Source: Paramicrosporidium saccamoebae (Eukaryota; Rozellomycota). Taken from it: a stretch of DNA of 64,000 bases. The stretch is taken from the NCBI GenBank assembly GCA_002794465.1, contig MTSL01000199.1, positions 1-64,000 on the forward strand, read 5' to 3'. The position numbers were made by a program, and so were the translations under genes. Below, in pieces: positions 20,285 to 29,614 of the stretch (position 1 is the first letter of the stretch; the number at the start of each line of letters is the position of its first letter). The notes below the pieces were generated by a model. That model did no database searches and had not been told where the DNA came from. It worked only from the letters and a program-made list of their open reading frames with translations.

Positions 20285-22729
20285 TTAGAGTTCTTCCTTG
20301 TCATGCTCTCCCTCCTTCTTGGGCTCCTCCTTCTCAGTTTTGGCGTCCTTTTCAGTCTTAACGTCCTCTGATTTTTCAGCCTTGACGTCCTCCGATTTTT
20401 CAGTCTTAATGTCCTCCTCCGACTTTTCAGTCTTGGTATCCATGTCAATACTGCCTAAGGAAAGGTCATCTTCGGCTTCAGACTCTTCCTTCTCCGGCTC
20501 AGATGCAATTGGCTCAACCGACAATCCAAGCGCTTGATGCATAAGACGGTCAACACCTTTGGCAAAGACTACGGGATCACGGATAGAGTAGCCAGACCAG
20601 ATCATCATGGAATCAGTAAATGTGCGGAGGATGGTCTTGAGCTCCTTGGTGGCCTTTCCGCTGTTGGCTCTATCTAGAATCTCATGAACTAAAGGATTCT
20701 TGGGATTCAATTCCAAAATCTTCTTTTGCTTGGAGAAGAAGGAGAGCATGGGATCTTCCTGGACAGATGACTGTGCCATAATCAGGCGCTCCATGTTTCC
20801 AGTCCAACCAAATTGGCTGGATTTAAAAGAACCAGGAACATTGGCAGGTCCGGGAACAAATACTACCTTTTCAACAGAATCCTTCAGTGCCTTATCGAGC
20901 CAAGTCTTGGCAGTCTTGTATTTCTCCTCATATTCCTTAATCTCCTTGTCATCATCCTCATCAAGCTTAATGCCATCCTTTGCGATGTTTTCAAACTTAA
21001 AGTCTTCATATTTGGTCATTCGCTCAATAGTATGCTCATCGACGGGATCCGTCATAAGGACGACCTCAATGCCCTTATCGGCAAATCTACCGAGGAAAGG
21101 ACTCTTGTTCACCTCATCAGCCTTTCCTGCCAAATAATAAATGACCTTTTTCGTCTTTTGCGCTTCGGGTAAGCTCTCAATGTACTCTTCAAGAGAACGC
21201 ATCTGTTCGCCCGATTTGGTGGTGCGATAACGGAGAAGCTTGGCGAGCATGGAACGGTTATCCTCGTTCTCGCTAATTTCCATCTTAATGAAGGAGCTGT
21301 AGGCTTCATAGAACTTTTTGTACTTGTCCTTGTCTGCAGCAAGATCATTCATCATTGCAATAGTCTTTTTAAGAACCATCTTGCGGACTCCGCGCAACTC
21401 TGCAGTGTTTTGCAAAATCTCACGGGAAATGTTTAGGGAGAGATCGTCGGAATTGATGACTCCTTTAACAAAGGACAAATATTTGGGAAGGAAATCTTGC
21501 AATTTAGCCGTGACAAAGACTCCACGAACGTGAAGCTTAATATCCAACTCTTGGTCTTTTTGAGAAAATGGAGAGAATGGTGGGCGTTCGGGAATATAGA
21601 GAATGGCACTGAACGATTCGCTCAGGGCAGTCTCGCCGGCAAAGTGGGTATGAGTCATAAACTTGCCATTCTTGTCGCCGGAAAGTTTCTTGTAGAGAGC
21701 CTCGTACTCCTCAAGCTTGACTTCAGATGGGCTACGGGTCCATACGGGCTTGGCACCTTGGCTGATAAGGATATTCTCCATAATGGTCTTTTCTACCTTT
21801 TTGGTCTTTGGCTTCTTTTCCTTCTTCTCCTCTTCCACCTCCACATCGCCATCCTTCTTCTCCTCTTCCTCCTTAGCTTCAGCCTCGGCCTCCTCATCCG
21901 GAACTTCCTCAGTGATAGTCTTGGGCTTGACCAAATAAATACGGTGGCGCTTATGGCCGAAATATTCCTTCATCATCTTTTCAAGCTTGTCGTGTTCCAG
22001 AAAGTCAGTGGCAGTAGGCTTGAGCTTGAGCATTACACGGGTACCGCGCTTCAGGGTGTTACCATTGGGATCTTCAGTGATGTGGAAGGAAGCAGTTGCA
22101 TCAGTCTCCCAGATCCATTGCTTAGGATCGTTGTCGTTCTTGCTGACAACAGCAACCTTTTCAGCAATCAAGAGGGACGAGTAAAAGCCAACACCAAATT
22201 GCCCAATCATTGTCTCAGACTCATTTGTCTTTTTGTTCTTGGCAGAGGCAAATTCCGCAGTTCCGGATTTGGCAATCGTACCCAAAAAGGATTTGAGTTC
22301 GTCATGAGTCATGCCGATACCATTGTCAGTGATGGAAAGAATTCCGTTTTCCTTGTCAACCTCAACGACCACCTTGTAGTTGGCAATATCGTCCATTTCA
22401 CCACCCGAGGCAGTTTTCACTAATTGCGTGTCATATTGTTTCTCGATAGCATCTACAGCATTGGACAAGAGCTCGCGCACAACGGCAGTGTGGTCCGTGT
22501 ACAGGCTGTTGGTAATCATATTCAAGAGACGCGAGACTTCAGCGCCAAATTGATGCTTTTCCTGGTTGCCCGGTTTGTCAGCAAAGACGGATGCATCCAA
22601 TTTAGGATGTGTCACAACGTCTAAATCATTGGACTCATTCTCCTGTTTCGTATGAACATTCAGAATGAGAGAAGCAAGAAGAGCAGCAGTTAAGCCAGCT
22701 GACAACCAACACTTTTGCAGTTTCATCAC
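20285..22729 (-). CDS. Endoplasmin-like ER Hsp90 (GRP94)
   Basis: An 814-residue ER-luminal Hsp90 chaperone. It has an N-terminal signal peptide (residues 1-27, LSAGLTAALLASLILNVHT), the GHKL ATPase domain (LLNMITNSLYTDHTAVVRELLSNAVDAIEK, ITDNGIGMTHDEL, GQFGVGFYSSLLIA), a Lys/Glu-rich charged linker (about 275-320), the middle domain (NISREILQNTAELRGVRKMVLKK) and a C-terminal dimerisation domain. The tail carries four degenerate copies of an eight-residue Lys/Glu repeat (KTEKSEDV-type) and ends in KEEL, a variant of the KDEL/HDEL retrieval signal. The pre-N extension and linker fit GRP94 rather than cytosolic Hsp90. Most studied Dikarya fungi lack GRP94. The upstream region has CCAAT boxes and a TATA-like element (see promoter entry). 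Confidence 0.95.
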   Translation of the reverse strand: MMKLQKCWLSAGLTAALLASLILNVHTKQENESNDLDVVTHPKLDASVFADKPGNQEKHQFGAEVSRLLNMITNSLYTDHTAVVRELLSNAVDAIEKQYDTQLVKTASGGEMDDIANYKVVVEVDKENGILSITDNGIGMTHDELKSFLGTIAKSGTAEFASAKNKKTNESETMIGQFGVGFYSSLLIAEKVAVVSKNDNDPKQWIWETDATASFHITEDPNGNTLKRGTRVMLKLKPTATDFLEHDKLEKMMKEYFGHKRHRIYLVKPKTITEEVPDEEAEAEAKEEEEKKDGDVEVEEEKKEKKPKTKKVEKTIMENILISQGAKPVWTRSPSEVKLEEYEALYKKLSGDKNGKFMTHTHFAGETALSESFSAILYIPERPPFSPFSQKDQELDIKLHVRGVFVTAKLQDFLPKYLSFVKGVINSDDLSLNISREILQNTAELRGVRKMVLKKTIAMMNDLAADKDKYKKFYEAYSSFIKMEISENEDNRSMLAKLLRYRTTKSGEQMRSLEEYIESLPEAQKTKKVIYYLAGKADEVNKSPFLGRFADKGIEVVLMTDPVDEHTIERMTKYEDFKFENIAKDGIKLDEDDDKEIKEYEEKYKTAKTWLDKALKDSVEKVVFVPGPANVPGSFKSSQFGWTGNMERLIMAQSSVQEDPMLSFFSKQKKILELNPKNPLVHEILDRANSGKATKELKTILRTFTDSMMIWSGYSIRDPVVFAKGVDRLMHQALGLSVEPIASEPEKEESEAEDDLSLGSIDMDTKTEKSEEDIKTEKSEDVKAEKSEDVKTEKDAKTEKEEPKKEGEHDKEEL
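20330..20445. repeat. Degenerate 24-bp tandem repeat inside the GRP94 tail
   Basis: Four imperfect units related to TTTTTCAGTCTTGACGTCC encode the repeated KTEKSEDV-like residues near the protein end. Slippage here probably created the repeats. Confidence 0.55.
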
Positions 22730-23003
22730 CTTGAGCGTTCAGCGCGCTAGCCGGGATGGGTCACTTCCCTTATATGCAGTTTCGTCAGGGCAATTACCAA
22801 TAGAATGTGATCGAAAATTCGAGTCCACATGGCTTTTCCCTATTGGTCGGGATTCAGGATTGGCGATGATAGGATAGGAATCGGCTATTATTATTGAGTT
22901 GCCATTGGACTTGGAAATTGCAGATTCACGCTCACGTGTATAACAGGCGCCTTTAATAAAAGTGTGTTCACCCATCAACACACAGTTTTATTCTAAATCA
23001 CAA
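22730..23003 (-). promoter_or_regulatory. GRP94 promoter with CCAAT boxes and an ERSE-like site
   Basis: On the minus strand this spacer holds a TATA-like element CATATAAGG (22768-22776, about 40 bp before the start codon) and at least three CCAAT boxes in either orientation. At 22828-22846 the sequence reads CCAAT, nine bases, then CCATG: one base from the ER stress response element CCAAT-N9-CCACG known from metazoan GRP promoters. An E-box CACGTG lies further upstream. Function is inferred from sequence only. Confidence 0.45.
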
Positions 23004-24977
23004 TCAGATGGAAGTAGCACAGAGCTGTAACTCACGAAGGGAGCCGTTAATAGTCCGGCAAGCGTTGATGGTCTCTTGTTGCGAGCATGCATCAGCCAGA
23101 ATACCGGTTCCACTCAACACGGTCAGCTGAAGCTTCTTGATGGCATCATCCAAGCTGGCCAGATGCTTTCGTAATTCTTCTGGTGCATCTCTCTGGCCTA
23201 CTAGAGCATGACAAGTCTGTTGAATCTCGCTGGTACGCGCAAGAGCCTCATCGAGGTGGGATCGCATCTTATCAGGCAGCTCGATTAGCAAGTGAGGGTT
23301 GTGGACGCTTTGGCCTTCTACAAAGTTGCGCAGCGAATGAAAGGCTGCCATAGTCTGCTCCAACTTGTCCCGAATTAAGAGCCGTAGATGCTCAAGATGT
23401 CGTTCTGCAGTCAGATCATTTTCTTCGGGTTGTTGGGTGCTGATTGGGGAAGAAGGGACTTGTGCTCTGGATGCGACGAGTTCGGCAGCATCAACAAGAC
23501 CGCGCACATGACGAGCCAACTGCGAAACAGCCTCTCTTACTTCGCGATCCAGGTTCACCTTTCCACTCATGTCCCTGCAGCTGACAATGCAGTACGATAG
23601 TGCCTGCATGCACTGGGACTTTGCTGAAATCAAATTTTCAACATCAGCGGCAATCCACGGCATACGCTCAGTATCCATCCGCAAAGCCAGTCTCTCGGCT
23701 TCGCGAACCAGCTTTTGCGCATCGGTGCAAAGGTTCTTCAGATTTGACAATTTTTCAGCTTTGGATGAGTTTTCATCATCGAGAGTCTTTAATACGCGTT
23801 CATGGAGCCTGGCAAAGGAAGACCAGATTGTAGTAAACACCCCCACACTGCTCGATGAGTTTGATGAAATTTCTTGACTCTGTGTCTTGGGTGAGACCAA
23901 AGAAGAGGATGCAATCTGTTTTTGAAGCGACATGTAGGCTGATTGAATCGTCTTGATAAGGGCAGCTTGCTCTTCAATCATGAGATCCTTTTCCGCAATT
24001 TTGGTAGCGCACCCAGAATGTTCCTTCTTTGCCGTCATTAAACGACCCTCGAGCTCTTCGACGCGCGCCGAGTGCTTTGCTATCTCGTGGTTCTTAGAAG
24101 GGATAACTTTTTCTTCAAGATGCTTAGTATAATCCTTCAAGCTTCCCACTTCCTGGGCATGGCGCTGCTTCAGCAGCTCCATCTCACTAGTTTGCTCCAT
24201 GCCGATCATCGTGTTCAAGTCCTGGATCAGGGAATCGAGACAGTCAAAGTTAAAAGTTTGTCCCTTGGCCAGACGATCGTCAAGGCGTTGCTGGGTGGGC
24301 TTTATTCTGGGTGCGACTAGGATCTCAGCAGAGTCTTGTCTTTCGAGCGTTTTGGGTGTCGTAAGGGTTGCTGAAAGAACACCCTTTGAAGACTCTGTGG
24401 TAGATTCCTCGATCAGACGTTCCATTTGGGCCATTGATGGGACTATATCCGAGGTCAGGTTGTACGAGCTGTTGTTTAGTCCGGGCAGAGAAGCTAAAGA
24501 GTAGGACAGTTGCTCAAGTTTGTCGTTCAACTGGCTCTCCTGCATCGCTTGCTCCAGTTGGAGTTCGGGGAAACGACGCTCCAGCTCACAGTGAACATTG
24601 GCCACAAGCTGTACAAAACGGGTGGAGACCAGATCGGCCAACTTTTGACGAGCCTGATTCCTCTTTGGCGAGTATTCCAAGCGGATGGCAAGGAACGGTT
24701 CTGCGGGAGAGTGGCTGTTACGACGCTGGATCTCGTCGCAGACATCAGTTAAGAGCTCATTCAGCTGGCCCACAGTCAGACGTTCCAGTTTGCGGGATGA
24801 CGACTTGTTCATCGGGATACAATCACCAGCCAGATATTTGTGCAGGCATCTGTACTGTCCATCCATTTGCTGGCTTCCCTTGGAAAGGGGCAATGCCTCG
24901 TTCGATTTTACATTAGATACGACCGTAATCCTGGCTTTGTTGCTTATCATGTCGATGGGTCCAGGCACAAAGGACAT
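23004..24977 (-). CDS. SPA2: Spa2-like polarity scaffold
   Basis: A 657-residue protein with two Spa2-homology-domain repeats near the N-terminus: residues about 62-90 (SSRKLERLTVGQLNELLTDVCDEIQRR) and about 109-138 (ARQKLADLVSTRFVQLVANVHCELERRFP). These SHD repeats are shared by Spa2/SepA polarisome scaffolds and animal GIT proteins. In fungi Spa2 sits at growth sites and gathers formin, Bud6 and MAPK-kinase proteins. A long coiled coil follows (about 250-330), then an all-helical C-terminal domain. A TATATA run lies 3 bp upstream of the first ATG, so translation may start at a later Met (residue 10 or 38, the latter just before QYRCLHKYL). No ankyrin or ArfGAP domain is present, which separates it from GIT. 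Confidence 0.75.
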   Translation of the reverse strand: MSFVPGPIDMISNKARITVVSNVKSNEALPLSKGSQQMDGQYRCLHKYLAGDCIPMNKSSSRKLERLTVGQLNELLTDVCDEIQRRNSHSPAEPFLAIRLEYSPKRNQARQKLADLVSTRFVQLVANVHCELERRFPELQLEQAMQESQLNDKLEQLSYSLASLPGLNNSSYNLTSDIVPSMAQMERLIEESTTESSKGVLSATLTTPKTLERQDSAEILVAPRIKPTQQRLDDRLAKGQTFNFDCLDSLIQDLNTMIGMEQTSEMELLKQRHAQEVGSLKDYTKHLEEKVIPSKNHEIAKHSARVEELEGRLMTAKKEHSGCATKIAEKDLMIEEQAALIKTIQSAYMSLQKQIASSSLVSPKTQSQEISSNSSSSVGVFTTIWSSFARLHERVLKTLDDENSSKAEKLSNLKNLCTDAQKLVREAERLALRMDTERMPWIAADVENLISAKSQCMQALSYCIVSCRDMSGKVNLDREVREAVSQLARHVRGLVDAAELVASRAQVPSSPISTQQPEENDLTAERHLEHLRLLIRDKLEQTMAAFHSLRNFVEGQSVHNPHLLIELPDKMRSHLDEALARTSEIQQTCHALVGQRDAPEELRKHLASLDDAIKKLQLTVLSGTGILADACSQQETINACRTINGSLRELQLCATSI

Positions 24978-25038
24978 TCCTTATATATGCGGTAGGGTTG
25001 GTGGACACAAACAAGAAACCATCGTTGCTTAGTTACAT

Positions 25039-25188
25039 TGTCGCGTAGTGAGGATAAATAGTATGGACTATCAGGCGGGAAAGGGGGGTTTGTTCACTGC
25101 TAATCCTACTAGTATGGATACATATCTCACTGTCCTCGAATACCCAGCAACTAGGTCTTTTCCAACCTAATCAACCTTCTACGTCACA
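25039..25188. repeat. Dispersed MITE-like element copy C (inverted)
   Basis: About 150 bp in the spacer between Spa2 and SQS1-like genes. It begins TGTCGCGTAGTGAGGAT on the plus strand and ends CTACGTCACA (25179-25188), so the ends form an imperfect 10-bp inverted repeat. Both sides are flanked by ACAT (25035-25038 and 25189-25192), a possible 4-bp target-site duplication. The body is nearly the reverse complement of copy A. The rest of 24978-25471 shows only weak open frames and must hold two divergent promoters. Confidence 0.6.
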
Positions 25189-25471
25189 ACATGCACATTG
25201 GCTATAATGCTGGCCTGTTACTACATTGTCCTGTCTCATTTATACTGGCACTTTTCTACACACAATTTCATCCATCAACTGCCAATAATTTACCGGTCGA
25301 GATTCATAATACAAATGAGTCAGTTTCGAACCCAAAAGCATGGAAGGCAATATCACCAGTAGATTCTTCATAGTCTGTCTCATACTTGATGTGGAAACTA
25401 TGGCCATTTAATACGAAATTTGATAGTTAATAAAGGCTGTGCAGGGCTATCATCTATCACTAGACTATTTC

Positions 25472-26581
25472 ATGGGCAAGCCTCGTCATAATCGCCCACG
25501 GCAGTTACTCGAAGAGTGTGACTTTGTAAATCTTTCTCTAGAAACTCCATCAGGAGGGGACGATAATTCGGAAAGCACTAGTCTCTTTTTCGAAGATAGG
25601 CAGGCTACAGAGGTGCAGGTTGAACAAACTCGGCACACTAAACACACCAAAAACACCAAGAGTACTAAGAGCACCAAGAACACTAAACACGCTAGTCATA
25701 GCTCTTCTGATGATGATTCGGGTGCAGAGCAAGATTATATTAGCAACGTTCTAGCAAACAAATCCTCTGACGCGGATGATGACGAGATTTTTGCCAATTT
25801 GGTGAAGGAATACCGATTCCTCATGTCTCCTGGTTCACAAAAGGATATTGAATGGGCCTTGGATGAAAATGCAGAGAGAATTTTAAGAGAGAGAAAAGCT
25901 TCAGATCCAAAGTATGCTGCCATGAAGCAGGAAGAATTTGATGATATCGTAAGCTTTGAGGGAATCTACGGAAAGAGGCAGCGAAAAGGACGGCCGAAAA
26001 AGAGCCATGCTGGGCCCAGTATTGACCATGGTGGTAGATCAAAGAAGGATCGCCACGAGCCTGACTTTGACGTCAACTTTAAACAGTTAAACAGGGAGAT
26101 CAGGGACTTTGTTAAGACTGAGGAGTCTGGGGAAAGTTTTGAACTTGAACCTCACCCTCCAATGGTTAGAAAATTGGTCCATCAGTTGGCCCATATGTAC
26201 GGTCTGCGGAGTAAGAGTAGCGGCCAAGGCGTTGAGAGGTATTGCGTTTTGATCAAGTGCGAAAATACTCGTTTGCCTCGTGATCTAAAGCGCCTCGACA
26301 AGTTTCTAGAAGGGGCCCAAAAGGCTGCTCGGTATGCGGGGAGTGGGAGGGAGAAGGGAAAAGAAAAAGTAAAGGCCAAGCCGACCACTACTGCAGCCCG
26401 AGTGTCGCCTGGAACCGTTATCGGAAGCGAAGCTGCGCCGATTGAAGATGATAATATTGGAAATAAGATGTTGCGGAAGCTGGGTTGGGCGCCTGGACAA
26501 GGACTTGGAAGCGAAAAGGCGGGTAGAACTGAACCGGTGGAGGCCGTCTTTCGTGGAAACCGAGTTGGTTTGGGCCATTGA
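25472..26581 (+). CDS. SQS1: R3H and G-patch protein, SQS1-like
   Basis: A 369-residue protein whose architecture matches yeast Sqs1/Pfa1, a partner that stimulates the DEAH helicase Prp43 in splicing and ribosome assembly. The C-terminal G-patch is clear: NIGNKMLRKLGWAPGQGLG followed by EAVFRGNRVGLGH. Before it lies an R3H-like domain (RKLVHQLAHMYGLRSKSSGQGVERYCVLIKC) that binds nucleic acid. The N-terminus carries a simple repeat of HTK/NTK/STK triplets and a Ser/Asp block. I set the start at 25472 (MGKPRHNRPRQLL); an in-frame ATG at 25439 is possible. It is shorter than yeast Sqs1 (767). Confidence 0.72.
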   Translation: MGKPRHNRPRQLLEECDFVNLSLETPSGGDDNSESTSLFFEDRQATEVQVEQTRHTKHTKNTKSTKSTKNTKHASHSSSDDDSGAEQDYISNVLANKSSDADDDEIFANLVKEYRFLMSPGSQKDIEWALDENAERILRERKASDPKYAAMKQEEFDDIVSFEGIYGKRQRKGRPKKSHAGPSIDHGGRSKKDRHEPDFDVNFKQLNREIRDFVKTEESGESFELEPHPPMVRKLVHQLAHMYGLRSKSSGQGVERYCVLIKCENTRLPRDLKRLDKFLEGAQKAARYAGSGREKGKEKVKAKPTTTAARVSPGTVIGSEAAPIEDDNIGNKMLRKLGWAPGQGLGSEKAGRTEPVEAVFRGNRVGLGH

Positions 26582-26608
26582 GCATACTCTGTACATTATA
26601 ATATACGA

Positions 26609-27640
26609 CTAATTATCGTCATGAAGGTCTACCAAATTTGCATGCATTTTCAAATATCCTTCCAAAGAATCTGAAGCTGAAGCTGAAGCTGAGGCTGAGG
26701 CTGAGTCTTTCGTAGAATTGTTCGTTTTTGAACAATTGCCTGCCTGCTTAGTAGAGCCATACTTCGTAGGGTTGTCGGCTTGTTGAAAATCATCAAATTC
26801 ATCAGCGTCAGGGCTGTTTTCGTTCGTTGGAGATGGCTCGGCTGATTGAAAATCATCAAATTCATCGAGTCCATCGGGTTCATTAAATTTGTCATTTGCA
26901 TTAGGGCCAATCACAGCGTCCTCCATACCGATCAAATTAATACTTGGCATTTTACAAGCACGAGGTGCAGAAACGGCAACGTTGGGAATGGGCCTGTCGC
27001 TAGGTTCATCTTCGGGAGACAATGGCTCCATTGATGGGGTTGAATTCTTCATCAAGCGAAAGGATGGTTTTTGATAATTTGACAGATCCGAATCATTCTT
27101 TCTGGAAAGCATAATTTTACGATTCTCTCCTGCCTCGCGCCGGGCTGTGCGCAATGCTTCTGGATCCTTCAATAGACTGGTTAGCTTTTCAGCCCTCGTC
27201 TTTACGTTAATCCCTTGATTCTTTCCCTTCGAGTCGGTATATTCGTACTGTGTCAGCATTTTCAGAGTCCTTCCATCCTGCCCAAAATCCTTGGCCATAC
27301 CATTGGCAAACGTATCGGGGCCATGAAGTACAAGATATTCAAACAAAACCAAAGTCTTGTAAAGGTTACGCCATGTAGAGTTTTCATCAGTCCATCTCTC
27401 ATTAATAGCTTGCAAAATATCATGGCGAGCTTCAGCATTATTCAGTTCATGGCATAGAGTGTGCATTTCTTGAGGTGTGCATCCCCATGGGTCATTATTT
27501 GTCATATCCCGAACCTTGAGTTGAGCCTGACTGTAATCTCCCACCATGCTCTTCCTATGAATAATGTTAAGGCAGAATTGAGGAGAGTACACACGATCCT
27601 TGAGGTTGGCCAAGTCTAACAAAGAACGCCAAGATGCCAT
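26609..27640 (-). CDS. Epsin-type ENTH-domain clathrin adaptor
   Basis: A 343-residue protein with an N-terminal ENTH domain (about residues 12-145: LKVRDMTNNDPWGCTPQEMHTLC, WRNLYKTLVLFEYLVLHGPD, GRTLKMLTQYEYTDSKGKNQGINVKTRA), which binds phosphoinositides and bends membranes. The tail has two DEFDDFQ motifs (about residues 258-290), the acidic-Phe type that binds gamma-adaptin/GGA ear domains, so an Ent3/epsinR-like role at Golgi or endosomes is the best guess. The C-terminal NLVDLHDDN resembles a clathrin box. A hexanucleotide run (26678-26707) encodes a Ser-Ala repeat. Ubiquitin-interacting motifs are not evident. Confidence 0.88.
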   Translation of the reverse strand: MASWRSLLDLANLKDRVYSPQFCLNIIHRKSMVGDYSQAQLKVRDMTNNDPWGCTPQEMHTLCHELNNAEARHDILQAINERWTDENSTWRNLYKTLVLFEYLVLHGPDTFANGMAKDFGQDGRTLKMLTQYEYTDSKGKNQGINVKTRAEKLTSLLKDPEALRTARREAGENRKIMLSRKNDSDLSNYQKPSFRLMKNSTPSMEPLSPEDEPSDRPIPNVAVSAPRACKMPSINLIGMEDAVIGPNANDKFNEPDGLDEFDDFQSAEPSPTNENSPDADEFDDFQQADNPTKYGSTKQAGNCSKTNNSTKDSASASASASASDSLEGYLKMHANLVDLHDDN

Positions 27641-27821
27641 AATTGATGTATTAAAGAAAAGCGTTTAGTTTTGTGAGATTGTATATCTACCGGCCAGGGG
27701 TAAGGGATCTGTTGAATGCAACAAGAGTATCGCCAAATGGGCTTGATGTCTTTGTAGGCCGTCACTCTCAGTAAGACAAGCTTATTTTTTAGGGTAGCGT
27801 GAGATAGGGCCCTGTGGTAAA

Positions 27822-27903
27822 CCGATCTGCGTTTACAAGGGGGTAATAATTCTGATCCTGGCCGTAGATAAGAATTCTTCGCCCCCTTTTAAACGCAGAT
27901 CGG
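27822..27903. repeat. Long imperfect hairpin in the spacer upstream of the unknown gene
   Basis: The left arm CCGATCTGCGTTTA (27822-27835) pairs perfectly with the right arm TAAACGCAGATCGG (27890-27903). Pairing continues inward as CAAGGGGG against CCCCCTT and AATTCT against AGAATT, with a loop near GATCCTGGCCGTAG. It could be an RNA structure or a palindromic repeat. The rest of 27641-28046 shows nothing recognisable. Confidence 0.6.
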
Positions 27904-28046
27904 GATACAGTTAGATTCGAGCGAGTCATTGGACGTTATAAGGTACCTCGATTGACCAATTGGACAAGCATGAAACGTGAGCCGGAATTTATTGAAGCAG
28001 ACGTTACAAATGCGATTCAACCAAACAGCAGAGCAAGTAGCACGCC

Positions 28047-28990
28047 ATGATAAGAGACTGTGACTCTGTAAAATCGTCCTCGATAGTTGAGAGGGAGAAA
28101 GTTGAAAACGAGTTTAAGCAAGAAATTTGTCTCGCTTTCGGCTTCACTGACTACGAAGAAGAAAGTAATGTTCTCGGGCTGCTTGAACAGATGATCCTTG
28201 GTGTTAGGAAGGAAAGCTCCCCATTCTATTCGAAGCGCATCGATGCGCTGGTCAACAATTTCCCAGGCTGTGCTTTTGAACCAGCACTGAGGTATCTAGA
28301 GTGGACTGTCTTATGTGTAGAGCGACAGATGGAATGTTTAGCATCCTTCACTTTGTCCCAGGCCATGGATTTGGAGCGTTCCGGTGTGGGAAATTGCCAG
28401 ATGAGGTAGTCACCGAGGGCAACGTCCTGCAGGATTTTACCAGGGAGCTTGGCAATCTTTCGGGTATCGGCATTTCTCTTGACGAGGTAAAAATCTCATG
28501 GAACGTGCGGACCGACAAGCACGCGGAAGACTACGCAACAATACGTGAGTACTTCCTGGACGACGGCCTATTGGGGTGGGATTATGCGCCTAAGAGACAA
28601 ATGCCAGGAGAGAGATGGAGATTGGGCGTCTCTTGGACCTCGCATGAAATGAGTGCTGTCTGCCAGAGAATAAAGATGTGTCCCGAGGGCTACCTTACAG
28701 CTGAGGAGCGGCTTATCCGATGGGGACTCGTGAAATGGTATGGATTGAAGGCCCAGGAATTCCAGCGTGAATACACCAAGCAGCCTGAAGAATGGACACG
28801 GGTCCTTTGCATTCTCGACGTTCGCGAGGAAGATTTCCGGATCATGGAGGAATTTACTGAAAAGATGCCGCTTCTCCATCCGATTTATGACTTGATTCCA
28901 ATCAGAGTATTAGAAGTGATCACCGTGTTTCGGATCATGTTTAGATTGTCACTACGACAGTTTGAACTAGCGAGTGATGATCAAGCGTGA
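28047..28990 (+). CDS. Unrecognised protein next to assembly gap
   Basis: Two exons (28047-28291 and 28321-28990, intron 29 nt with donor GTATCT and acceptor TGTAG) give an open frame of 304 residues, rich in Trp, Glu and Leu, mostly helical, with no family I recognise. The splice removes a frame break between FEPALR and ATDGMFSILHF. The apparent stop TGA overlaps a good donor consensus (GTGAGT at 28988), and the sequence becomes unknown seven bases later, so the real protein may continue into the gap. No signal peptide or membrane helix was seen. Confidence 0.5.
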
Positions 28991-28997
28991 GTCCGCC

Positions 28998-29223
28998 NNN
29001 NNNNNNNNNNNNNNNNNNNNNNNNNNNNNNNNNNNNNNNNNNNNNNNNNNNNNNNNNNNNNNNNNNNNNNNNNNNNNNNNNNNNNNNNNNNNNNNNNNNN
29101 NNNNNNNNNNNNNNNNNNNNNNNNNNNNNNNNNNNNNNNNNNNNNNNNNNNNNNNNNNNNNNNNNNNNNNNNNNNNNNNNNNNNNNNNNNNNNNNNNNNN
29201 NNNNNNNNNNNNNNNNNNNNNNN
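28998..29223. other. Assembly gap (226 unknown bases)
   Basis: Run of N. It separates the unknown gene from a 390-bp stretch (29224-29614) without a convincing gene. That stretch contains one 46-codon open frame (29344-29484) and two TCTATAAA boxes (29277 and 29479). Confidence 0.99.
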
Positions 29224-29614
29224 GCAGTGTCCGTTCCCAATAAGCGGCCCCAACCCAGTCATATTGAGGAGAACGGTCTATAAAGTGCACCACGTCCTTT
29301 AATAAACAAATGCTTTTCCTCAACCAGCAGGTCCTATTACTAACCTCGAGTCTACATTGTGAGGTATATTTCTGCAAACCCCAACAAAGGACCTGTTAAA
29401 CAGCATCCGTTTGTCACTGGTAAGCCCGATCCAGATAGCGATCTTGCAAACCGTTCCCGTTATACCAAAGGTGGCTGTCTATAAAGGGGCCAAACATTTT
29501 TATAAAAACAAGTCCGTTCTTCAACAGAGCCTCAGTGGCTTATAATTTCCTATCTGAAATCTCAACCAATCCAATCTCACGTCCGATCAATTCACCACCT
29601 CGCGCGTTTAATAA

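Noticed and set aside
21497..22423. Long plus-strand open frame opposite GRP94
   Set aside because: It is a shadow of the biased codon use of the chaperone gene; no domain pattern.
25191..25373. 60-codon frame in the Spa2/SQS1 spacer
   Set aside because: Short, overlaps the repeat flank and expected promoters, no recognised features.
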